6,940 nucleotides of DNA from Ignavibacteria bacterium (GTDB lineage: Bacteria; Bacteroidota; Ignavibacteria; Ignavibacteriales; Ignavibacteriaceae). Positions 1 through 6,403 of this stretch are shown one piece after another (the first letter of the stretch is position 1; each line of letters opens with the position of its first letter). Below the pieces are notes generated by a model. The model was not told the DNA's origin and searched no databases. It saw only the letters and a list, made by a program, of their open reading frames with translations. The stretch covers positions 1 through 6,940 of the forward strand of contig JAUSIA010000235.1 of NCBI GenBank assembly GCA_030648225.1, given 5' to 3'. Both the position numbers and the translations under genes were made by a program.

Positions 1-1
1 G

Positions 2-1654
2 GATGATGCTTTCAAATTAGACATTTCAGATATTTTTGGTTATGGCAGTGGAACACCAAAACCTCAGGGATCAGTATTTATGTATTTCAAATTCGATGAC
101 AATAATGATATGCTTTATGTAGGAGGTGAAGATTTCCTTAATCCAACTCTTAATGATAATGAAGGATTCGGTTTGTATTTCGATGATAATAATAATAATG
201 TTTTTGATGGTGTCCCTCCTTTCATTCAGGAAGGAAACTTCTGGGCTTACTGGCATCCGGGTGGTGCTGATTTACGTTTCAGAGATTTAACTACTTTTCT
301 CATTACATCTCTTGTTGGAGCTCAAGTAGCGTTTACAGATGGCAGTGGTCATCTTCAGGGAGAAGTTGCTATACCAATGGGATTTCTGGAAGGATACCAA
401 CTACAAGTCTTTGGACCCGATAAAACACCTGGTTTGGGGGCATTCATTATCGGAAGACAACCTGATCAAAGTGCAATCTTCAACGGGTGGTGGCCACAAA
501 CAATGAACTCTGTTTTTAATCCTCAGTATTTTGGTGATGTTGGAATTGATGTTACTCTTACTGCACCGCCCCAATCACCTTCAAATATTACTGTTACCAG
601 GCAAGGAAATGATCTTCTTATAAATTGGACAGATCCTTCATTAGGATTGAATAATGAGCCGCTTACAGTTACTCCAACAATTAATATTTATAAGAATGGA
701 GAATTTTTAACCTCAGTATCAGGAGGTGTGCAATTTTTGCTTGATGGTGATGTCTATTGCCCCGGCTGGTATGAATATCAATTGGAAGCTTTTATTGAAA
801 TAGGTCCGGCTTTATTAACTGGTCCAATAAGTGCCCCGGTAGGCAATTTTGCTTGTGAGGAACCTGTACTTACACAAATAACTTATGATGATGGGGAGTG
901 GGATGGATTTTATGCAGCAAGCTTTTCATGGGAAAATAATAAATTTGCCGTCCGCTTTACACCTCAATCTTATCCGGCATATGTAAGAAGAATGGAGACG
1001 ACTGTAAATGGTAATGATGATTTTGATTTTACTATTCAGGCAGATGAAGGAGGTTTCCCTGGTGATACAATTGCCGGTCCCTACCGTATAGCTGATTCTG
1101 ATCCTGCTATTGTTGGTGTAGTTACAAAAACTATTCCTGGTAACGAACCTCCGGAAATCAGGGAAGGAGACTTTTGGGTAGTAATTAGCTGGCTTGAAGA
1201 AACTCCTGGTGCACCGGGCATAGGAGTAGATGTTGAGCCTCCAATTGATAACAGGAGTATGCAATACCTTTCAAGTACCGGTTGGCAAAGTATCAATTTC
1301 GGAGACATAATGATAACGGCATACATTTCCGATATAACGGTAGGAGTGGAAGAACCGGCAAGTGAAGAACTTCCTTTGACATTTGATCTCAAACAAAATT
1401 ATCCTAATCCTTTTAATCCATCTACTGTAATTAGCTATCAGCTTCCTAAGAGTGAGGTAGTCTCATTAGAGATTTATAACGCTCTTGGTCAGAAGGTAAG
1501 AACATTGGTTAATCAAACTCAGGAAGCGGGATACTATAATGTTGAATGGGATGGTAAAAATAATTTTGGCAATCCCGTTTCAAGTGGAATGTATCTCTAC
1601 CGGATTAAAGCAGGAAATTTTGTTAATGTTCGGAAAATGATCCTGGTAAGATAA
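2..1654 (+). CDS. Secreted multidomain beta-sandwich protein with T9SS type A sorting domain (5'-truncated)
   Basis: The frame is open to the left edge, so the gene begins upstream; the first visible Met (position 80) lies inside the conserved fold and is not the likely start. 550 residues are visible. Residues ~1-185 (fragment numbering) form a beta-rich module with aromatic and Asp/Asn-rich loops (FDDNND, LYFDDNNNNVFDG) that resembles CBM9-like/DOMON-like sandwiches; this assignment is tentative. Residues ~188-285 look like a fibronectin type III domain (PSNITV...LLINWTDPS, then YEYQLEAF), with two Cys (253 and 285) that could form a disulfide. Residues ~292-445 are another beta-sandwich (YDDGEWDG..., FAVRFTP) of a kind I associate with large secreted proteins of this group. 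A linker rich in Glu/Pro leads to the sorting domain at 459-550. The protein is expected to be exported by Sec, cross the outer membrane by T9SS, and be surface-attached or released. No catalytic motif is visible, so an enzymatic N-terminal part, if any, lies outside the window. An intrinsic terminator follows the stop codon closely. Confidence 0.93.
   Translation, partial: DDAFKLDISDIFGYGSGTPKPQGSVFMYFKFDDNNDMLYVGGEDFLNPTLNDNEGFGLYFDDNNNNVFDGVPPFIQEGNFWAYWHPGGADLRFRDLTTFLITSLVGAQVAFTDGSGHLQGEVAIPMGFLEGYQLQVFGPDKTPGLGAFIIGRQPDQSAIFNGWWPQTMNSVFNPQYFGDVGIDVTLTAPPQSPSNITVTRQGNDLLINWTDPSLGLNNEPLTVTPTINIYKNGEFLTSVSGGVQFLLDGDVYCPGWYEYQLEAFIEIGPALLTGPISAPVGNFACEEPVLTQITYDDGEWDGFYAASFSWENNKFAVRFTPQSYPAYVRRMETTVNGNDDFDFTIQADEGGFPGDTIAGPYRIADSDPAIVGVVTKTIPGNEPPEIREGDFWVVISWLEETPGAPGIGVDVEPPIDNRSMQYLSSTGWQSINFGDIMITAYISDITVGVEEPASEELPLTFDLKQNYPNPFNPSTVISYQLPKSEVVSLEIYNALGQKVRTLVNQTQEAGYYNVEWDGKNNFGNPVSSGMYLYRIKAGNFVNVRKMILVR
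1376..1651 (+). other. T9SS type A C-terminal sorting domain (FlgD-like Ig fold)
   Basis: The last ~92 residues begin LTFDLKQNYPNPFNPST and continue through the conserved steps VSLEIYNALGQKVRTLV, AGYYNVEWDGKN, VSSGMYLYRIKAG and a final KMILVR. This is the classic type A sorting signal: it directs cargo to the type IX secretion machinery after Sec export and is usually removed at the surface. The NPFNPST form of the motif is especially common in Ignavibacteria and related lineages, which is the best taxonomic clue in the window. The domain is complete and ends at the stop codon. Confidence 0.93.
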
Positions 1655-1672
1655 ATTTTTAGTCTACAGGTT

Positions 1673-1711
1673 AAGGCTGTTGTAATTAATATTTTACAAC
1701 AGCCTTTTTTA
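1673..1711 (+). terminator. Intrinsic terminator after the T9SS cargo gene
   Basis: A perfect 13-bp inverted repeat (AAGGCTGTTGTAA at 1673-1685 against TTACAACAGCCTT at 1694-1706) encloses an 8-base AT loop. The right arm runs directly into a T tract (1705-1710). It starts 18 bases after the stop codon. The left flank has no matching A tract, so it should act on the + strand only. It separates the cargo gene's transcript from the efflux genes. Confidence 0.88.
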
Positions 1712-1714
1712 TCA

Positions 1715-1736
1715 GTCTCGGCAGGGCGCCCGAGCC
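1715..1736. repeat. GC-rich palindromic intergenic element
   Basis: Within an otherwise AT-rich spacer, CTCGG (1717-1721) pairs with CCGAG (1730-1734), and an 8-base self-complementary GGGCGCCC lies at 1724-1731. The GC-rich stretch starts just after the terminator's T tract and its sharp change in base composition resembles a dispersed intergenic palindrome (REP-like). It has no T tract of its own, so it is not obviously a second terminator. No second copy was seen in this window, so repeat status is inference. Confidence 0.35.
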
Positions 1737-1756
1737 TTGACGGATAGTTTTATAAA

Positions 1757-1783
1757 TTGACTTTTCATTCTGCTTTATAAAAT
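1757..1783 (+). promoter_or_regulatory. Possible promoter for the RND pump gene
   Basis: TTGACT at 1757-1762 matches a -35 hexamer in five of six positions and TAAAAT at 1778-1783 could serve as the -10. The 15-base spacing is shorter than ideal, and the region is so AT-rich that chance matches are expected. The position makes sense: after the upstream terminator and about 35 bases before the start codon. No clear operator for a TetR- or MarR-type repressor is visible, and no regulator gene is nearby. Confidence 0.3.
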
Positions 1784-1818
1784 TAAATTGATCTAAGTTT
1801 TATTATTTTTTTTAAGAT

Positions 1819-4800
1819 ATGAGTCTTTCATCTTTAAGCATACAGCGTCCGGTTCTTACAATAGTAATGTCAATTGCAATTATACTATTTGGAATAATAG
1901 GCTACACTTTTCTTGGTATCAGGGAATTTCCATCTGTGGATCCACCAATAATTACAGTAACAACTGTTTATGTTGGAGCCAATGCTGATGTTATTGAATC
2001 CCAGATAACCGAGCCGCTTGAGGAATCTATAAACGGTATTGCAGGCATCCGCTCGTTAACTTCTTCGAGCTCAACAGGCCGAAGCCAGATCACGGTTGAA
2101 TTTTACGTTGATTCCGATCTTGAAACTGCCGCCAATGATGTTCGTGATAGGGTCTCACGCGCAATAAGGAATTTGCCACCCGATGTTGAAAATCCGATTG
2201 TTGCTAAAGCCGATGCAGATGCAACTCCGATAGTTTTGTTAAGTGTACAAAGTGATACAAGAAATCTTCTTGAAATAACTGAATTAGCAAACAATGTTTT
2301 TAAAGAAAGGTTTCAGACAATTCCCGGTGTAAGTGAAGTAAGAATATGGGGTGAGAAGAAATACTCAATGCGTTTATGGATGGATCCTTCTAAACTGGCC
2401 GCATACAGGATTACACCGCTCGATGTTCAGGCAGCAATCAACAGGGAAAACATTGAATTGCCTTCCGGATTTATTGAAGGAAACAGTACCGAGCTTACTA
2501 TCCGAACTGTCGGACGCCTCACAGATCAGGAAGAATTTAACAATCTTATTATTAAGGAAGAGCAGGGAAACATCGTCAGGTTCAGAGATATTGGTAATGC
2601 GATGTTAGGTGCGGAGAATGAAAAAACAATACTGAAGCGGGATGGAATTCCTATGGTCGGAGTTGTTTTAATAGCTCAGCCCGGGGCAAATAATATTGCT
2701 ATCACGGATGAATTTTATAAAAGATTGGAACAGATTAAAAAGAATCTGCCTTCGGATATAAAAACAGGAATCGGTTTTGATGTTACAGAATATATTAAAG
2801 AATCAATCTCCGAAGTTGAGCAGACAATTCTTCTGGCGTTTTCGCTTGTGGTGCTTATCATTTTTCTTTTTTTAAGAGACTGGCGTACAACAATTATTCC
2901 TGTAATTGCAATTCCTATCTCTTTAATCGGGGCTTTCTTCATAATGTACACCGCTGATTTTTCAATAAATGTACTTACGCTGCTTGGGATTGTTCTTGCA
3001 ATTGGAATTGTAGTAGATGATGCTATTGTTGTTCTTGAAAATATCTATAAAAAAGTAGAAGATAAGATGCAGCCGGCAGAGGCAAGCAGAAAAGGTTCAG
3101 CAGAAATTTTCTTTGCAGTAATTTCAACTACTGTAGCTCTTGCTTCTGTTTTTCTTCCCATAATTTTTCTGCAGGGAATAACCGGCAGGCTTTTCCGTGA
3201 ATTTGGAATCGTCATTGCTGGTTCTGTTATTATTTCCGCTTTTGTAGCCCTTACATTAACTCCAATGTTAAGTTCTAAAATTCTTAAAAGAAGAGAAAAG
3301 CATAGCTGGTTCTATTACAAAACAGAACCATTTTTTGTAAAGATGAACAAAACTTACGGCAATTCTCTTAATTCATTTATGAATAAAAGATGGCTGGCTT
3401 TAATAATAATGGCAGCTTCTTTTATATTGATTTATGCTTTCTTCAGCTTACTACCATCAGAGATTGCGCCTTTGGAGGACAGGAGCCGACTTAGCCTTAC
3501 TGTAACCGCACCTGAAGGAACTTCTTTTGAATATATGAATAGTATGATGGATCAACTAGTAAATGTTGTTCAGGATTCGGTGTCGGAAAGAGAAGCGATA
3601 ATATCTTTAACATCTCCGGGTTCTGCGGGAGCTACAAATTCGGGATTCATTAACCTTATTTTAAAAAAGCCGGAATTTAGAGAAAGAACTCAACAGCAGA
3701 TCGCAGATGATTTAACAAGAACTGTAAGTAAAATGACCGCTGCAAGAATTTATGTAACACAGCAGCAGACAATCGGCGGCGGCAGAAGGGGCGGCCTGCC
3801 TGTTCAGTTTGTAATTCAGGCGGCTAATTTTGAAAAGCTGCGCGAAGCCCTTCCAAAATTTTTAGAAGCAGCCGGCAATGATCCTGCATTTACTATTGTG
3901 GAGACGAATCTTAAGTTCAACAAACCGGAATTAAGAATTTCCATTGACAGACAAAGAGCCAGAGACCTTGGAGTTTCAACAATAGATATTGCACAAACTA
4001 TTCAGGCTGCTTTCAGCGGGCAGCGTTTTGGTTTCTTTATTAAAGATGGAAAACAATACCAGGTAATCGGGCAGGTTTCAAGGGAAAACAGGGATGAGCC
4101 AATTGATCTGCAGTCTCTCAATGTGAAAAATAACCGTGATGAATTAATTCAGCTTGATAATGTGATTACAATGAAAGAAGAAAGTTCGCCGCCGCAATTG
4201 TACAGGTTTAACAGGTATGTATCTGCAACAATCTCTGCTGGTTTAGCTCCCGGTAAAACTATTGGTGATGGAATTGCTGCGATGAGAAATATTGCAGACA
4301 GAGAGCTCAATGAAACCTTTTCAACTGCACTTGATGGTCCATCAAAAGATTATGAGGAAAGCTCTTCGAGCTTATATTTTGCTTTTGTATTGGCTTTGAT
4401 TTTAATCTATTTAGTTCTTGCAGCCCAGTTTGAAAGCTTCAGAGATCCTTTTATTATTTTGTTTACTGTCCCATTAGCTCTTGCTGGTGCTTTGCTTTCA
4501 CTCTGGTATTTTAATCAAACGTTAAACATTTTCAGCCAGATTGGTATAATTATGCTTATTGGTCTAGTAACTAAAAACGGAATTCTGATTGTTGAGTTTG
4601 CAAACCAGCGTAAAGCTGCAGGACAGGAAAAATTAGAAGCGATAAAGCATGCCTCAATTGCACGTCTACGACCGATATTGATGACAAGCTTATCAACTGT
4701 TCTTGGAATTTTACCAATTGCTTTAGCACTTGGAGCCGGTTCAGAAAGCCGAGTCTCTATGGGTATTGTTGTAATAGGTGGATTAATTTTTTCAACATTT

Positions 4801-4923
4801 TTAACTTTGTTTATTGTACCGGTAATGTACTCTTATCTGTCAAGAAAGACAGCAGATGTTTCAAATGTGACTGAAGGAGAATTTGTCCCTGGGTCTGAAG
4901 AAGAAGTAGTTATAAGCCGTTAA
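1819..4923 (+). CDS. RND (HAE1-type) efflux pump, inner-membrane permease subunit
   Basis: This 1034-residue protein is an AcrB/MexB-like proton-driven exporter, close to the usual ~1040. It shows the full duplicated RND architecture: TM1 (~11-32), a large periplasmic porter/docking region (~33-333), TM2-TM6 (~335-485), TM7 (~525-546), a second periplasmic region (~547-850) and TM8-TM12 (~852-1006). The proton-relay residues are present: the Asp pair D400/D401 in TM4 (GIVVDDAIVVLEN), K919 in TM10 (LVTKNGILIVEF), and R949/T956 in RLRPILMTS, matching AcrB D407/D408, K940, R971 and T978. A glycine-rich segment (IGGGRRGG, 652-659) lies where AcrB has its switch loop. An in-frame TAA at 1813-1815 fixes ATG 1819 as the only sensible start, and the N-terminus (LSIQRPVLTIV) is canonical. 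There is no good Shine-Dalgarno; the leader is U-rich. The substrate cannot be read from sequence; the HAE1 family exports drugs, dyes, detergents or lipophilic metabolites. Its probable partner, a TolC-like channel, follows, but no adaptor gene is adjacent. A heavy-metal (CusA-type) pump is less likely because the sequence follows the HAE1 pattern. Confidence 0.96.
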   Translation: MSLSSLSIQRPVLTIVMSIAIILFGIIGYTFLGIREFPSVDPPIITVTTVYVGANADVIESQITEPLEESINGIAGIRSLTSSSSTGRSQITVEFYVDSDLETAANDVRDRVSRAIRNLPPDVENPIVAKADADATPIVLLSVQSDTRNLLEITELANNVFKERFQTIPGVSEVRIWGEKKYSMRLWMDPSKLAAYRITPLDVQAAINRENIELPSGFIEGNSTELTIRTVGRLTDQEEFNNLIIKEEQGNIVRFRDIGNAMLGAENEKTILKRDGIPMVGVVLIAQPGANNIAITDEFYKRLEQIKKNLPSDIKTGIGFDVTEYIKESISEVEQTILLAFSLVVLIIFLFLRDWRTTIIPVIAIPISLIGAFFIMYTADFSINVLTLLGIVLAIGIVVDDAIVVLENIYKKVEDKMQPAEASRKGSAEIFFAVISTTVALASVFLPIIFLQGITGRLFREFGIVIAGSVIISAFVALTLTPMLSSKILKRREKHSWFYYKTEPFFVKMNKTYGNSLNSFMNKRWLALIIMAASFILIYAFFSLLPSEIAPLEDRSRLSLTVTAPEGTSFEYMNSMMDQLVNVVQDSVSEREAIISLTSPGSAGATNSGFINLILKKPEFRERTQQQIADDLTRTVSKMTAARIYVTQQQTIGGGRRGGLPVQFVIQAANFEKLREALPKFLEAAGNDPAFTIVETNLKFNKPELRISIDRQRARDLGVSTIDIAQTIQAAFSGQRFGFFIKDGKQYQVIGQVSRENRDEPIDLQSLNVKNNRDELIQLDNVITMKEESSPPQLYRFNRYVSATISAGLAPGKTIGDGIAAMRNIADRELNETFSTALDGPSKDYEESSSSLYFAFVLALILIYLVLAAQFESFRDPFIILFTVPLALAGALLSLWYFNQTLNIFSQIGIIMLIGLVTKNGILIVEFANQRKAAGQEKLEAIKHASIARLRPILMTSLSTVLGILPIALALGAGSESRVSMGIVVIGGLIFSTFLTLFIVPVMYSYLSRKTADVSNVTEGEFVPGSEEEVVISR

Positions 4924-4966
4924 ATTTTTCTCGTAATCGGATTCCAAAATTAAGTATGATTAAGAT

Positions 4967-4972
4967 TATAAT
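4967..4972 (+). promoter_or_regulatory. Isolated -10-like hexamer upstream of the TolC-like gene
   Basis: TATAAT at 4967-4972 is a perfect -10 consensus, 51 bases before the tolC-like start, in the 100-base gap after the RND gene. No convincing -35 lies at 16-18 bases; the nearest candidate, TTCCAA at 4942-4947, matches three of six positions with a 19-base spacer. It could give the channel gene its own transcript in addition to read-through from the RND gene, since no terminator hairpin is visible in the gap. AT-richness makes a chance match quite possible. Confidence 0.22.
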
Positions 4973-5023
4973 TAAGAAAGAATAAGAAAATATATCCGCA
5001 TCAAAGAAAGTTTTATTCTCATA

Positions 5024-6337
5024 ATGAATTCAAAAATCATCCTGTTCTTAATTATATCATTTATATTTTCTACACTTTCTTTTTCTCAGGAACTTTTAAC
5101 TCCCGAAGAAGCAATTAAAATAGCCCTTCAGAATAATTATTCAATTAGCATCGCAAGAAATGAAGCAGAGATTGCAGCCAATAATTCTACAATCGGTAAT
5201 GCTGGTATACTTCCCAATCTTGATGCAAGCGGTTCATACTCTAAAAGTATTAACAACACAACACAAGAATTTTTTGATGGCAGAAGAGTTGAAAGGGATG
5301 CTGCTGAATCGTCAACATTAGCTGCAGAAATTTCCCTGAACTGGACTATTTTCGATGGGTTAAGGATGTTCGCATCTCTCGATAGATTAAAAGCATTGAG
5401 AGAAACCGGGGAACTGAATTTCAAATCTGAAGTTGAAAATAATATTTCCAATATAATTATAACTTATTATGATATTGTAAGATTAAAAGAAGTGCTGGAA
5501 GTAATTCAAACCAACATTCTGATTTCAGAACAAAGAGTTAAAATAGCTAAGGATAAGCTGGAAGTTGGCTCGGGTTCAAGATTTGATTTGCGCCAGGCAC
5601 AGGTTGATCTTAATGAAGATAAATCCTCTCATCTTAGAGAAGAGTTGAATTTATCGCAAACCAAAATTTTATTGAACACACTGCTCGGAATAGAAACAAA
5701 TTCAGATTTCAATGTAATAGATACAATTATTTTAAAAGATGATTTGGTATTTGAAGATATTTTTTCTGCTGCTAAAGAAAAAAATAGTCAATTAAGAATT
5801 GCAGAAGAGAACAAAACAATTTCTGAACTTGATATAAATCTTGCACGCTCAGAAATATTTCCATGGCTGAGTTTAAATGCCGGTTATAACTTTACCAAGT
5901 CTGAATCTGAAGCTGGGTTGCTCCAGGTAAACAGGAACCATGGTTTTAATTATGGTATAACTGCCTCACTAAATATTTTTAACGGGCTAAACACCCGCCG
6001 GAGTATTGAGAATGCAGAAATAAATTTCAGGAACAATGAGCTTGTTTATAAAGAAGTGGAACAATTAATTGAAGCTGAACTTCATAATACATTTAACAGG
6101 TATGAAAACAGCCGGCAGATAGTGGCACTTGAGAAACAAAATTTAATTGCTGCAGAAGAAAATCTTGATATTGCACTTGAAAGACTTCGCCTGGGAAATA
6201 TAATCCCTCTTGAATTCAGAGAAACACAGATTGACCTGTTTAATGCCAAAAGCAGATTAGTAGCTGCTCAGTTTGAAGCTAAATCGGCCGAGACTGAATT
6301 GTTGAGACTGAGTGGTCAGCTTGTTACCGATCCATAA
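5024..6337 (+). CDS. TolC-family outer-membrane efflux protein
   Basis: This 437-residue protein is expected to form a trimeric outer-membrane channel with a long periplasmic alpha-helical barrel, the exit duct for an RND pump. A signal peptide is clear: Lys4, a hydrophobic core at ~5-19 and likely cleavage before Gln22 (SFS|Q). The mature protein opens with LTPEEAIKIALQNNYSI, the standard start of the family. The internal duplication is visible: a beta-hairpin unit at ~60-125 (ILPNLDASGSYS ... LNWTIFDGLR) is echoed at ~278-330 (IFPWLSLNAGYN ... LNIFNGLNTR), and KLEVGSGSRFDLRQAQVDL (178-196) is echoed by RLRLGNIIPLEFRETQIDL (387-405). The helical regions (~130-225, ~335-430) are charged and coiled-coil-like. 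Length matches the family (~420-480). It lies 100 bases after the RND gene on the same strand, probably co-transcribed. The Shine-Dalgarno is poor (AGAAAG at 5005-5010, 13 bases from ATG). A TolC channel may also serve other pumps. Confidence 0.95.
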   Translation: MNSKIILFLIISFIFSTLSFSQELLTPEEAIKIALQNNYSISIARNEAEIAANNSTIGNAGILPNLDASGSYSKSINNTTQEFFDGRRVERDAAESSTLAAEISLNWTIFDGLRMFASLDRLKALRETGELNFKSEVENNISNIIITYYDIVRLKEVLEVIQTNILISEQRVKIAKDKLEVGSGSRFDLRQAQVDLNEDKSSHLREELNLSQTKILLNTLLGIETNSDFNVIDTIILKDDLVFEDIFSAAKEKNSQLRIAEENKTISELDINLARSEIFPWLSLNAGYNFTKSESEAGLLQVNRNHGFNYGITASLNIFNGLNTRRSIENAEINFRNNELVYKEVEQLIEAELHNTFNRYENSRQIVALEKQNLIAAEENLDIALERLRLGNIIPLEFRETQIDLFNAKSRLVAAQFEAKSAETELLRLSGQLVTDP

Positions 6338-6351
6338 ATCCTGTCAGGATT
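6337..6351. repeat. Perfect 15-base palindrome overlapping the TolC-like stop codon
   Basis: AATCCTG and CAGGATT flank a single central T, giving a perfect inverted repeat whose first base is the last base of the TAA stop codon. As RNA it can form only a short hairpin (5-bp stem AATCC/GGATT, loop TGTCA) and it is followed by CTTACCCC instead of a T tract, so it is a poor intrinsic terminator. It could be a protein-binding site in front of the next gene, a transcript 3'-end hairpin, or a copy of a dispersed intergenic palindrome. None of these can be distinguished here. Confidence 0.45.
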
Positions 6352-6403
6352 CTTACCCCAAAAAATGTTAAATTTATAAATAAAATTATATACTTAAGGC
6401 AAT

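Noticed and set aside
182..200. AAT/GAT trinucleotide run resembling a microsatellite
   Set aside because: It is short, imperfect and in frame, encoding the Asp/Asn loop of the cargo protein; protein-level composition explains it.
71..256. Minus-strand frame of 61 codons rich in Ile
   Set aside because: It is antisense to the T9SS cargo frame; its Ile-rich composition comes from reading Asn/Asp codons (AAT/GAT) in reverse. There is no ribosome site or recognisable domain.
926..1392. Two overlapping minus-strand frames (926-1264 and 1081-1392)
   Set aside because: Both are antisense shadows of the well-supported cargo gene and show no family resemblance, signal peptide or start context.
2103..2951. 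Frames within the RND gene (2103-2294 minus, 2351-2608 plus in another frame, 2715-2951 minus)
   Set aside because: The RND protein is continuous and conserved through the whole region, so these are chance open frames, not a frameshift or nested genes.
4361..4373. AGCTC-TTC-GAGCT inverted repeat within the RND gene
   Set aside because: It is short, inside a conserved coding region and arises from consecutive Ser codons; there is no T tract or reason to expect a regulatory role.
5137..5451. Minus-strand frame of 104 codons opposite the TolC-like gene
   Set aside because: It is antisense to a clear TolC-family coding region with intact motifs; the protein has no recognisable features.
6353..6394. 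Possible promoter before the GlmU-like gene (TATAAA at 6375-6380, TATACT at 6389-6394)
   Set aside because: No credible -35 accompanies TATAAA, and TATACT is only 9 bases from the ATG, which would give an almost leaderless transcript. The region is nearly all A/T, so these matches carry little weight.
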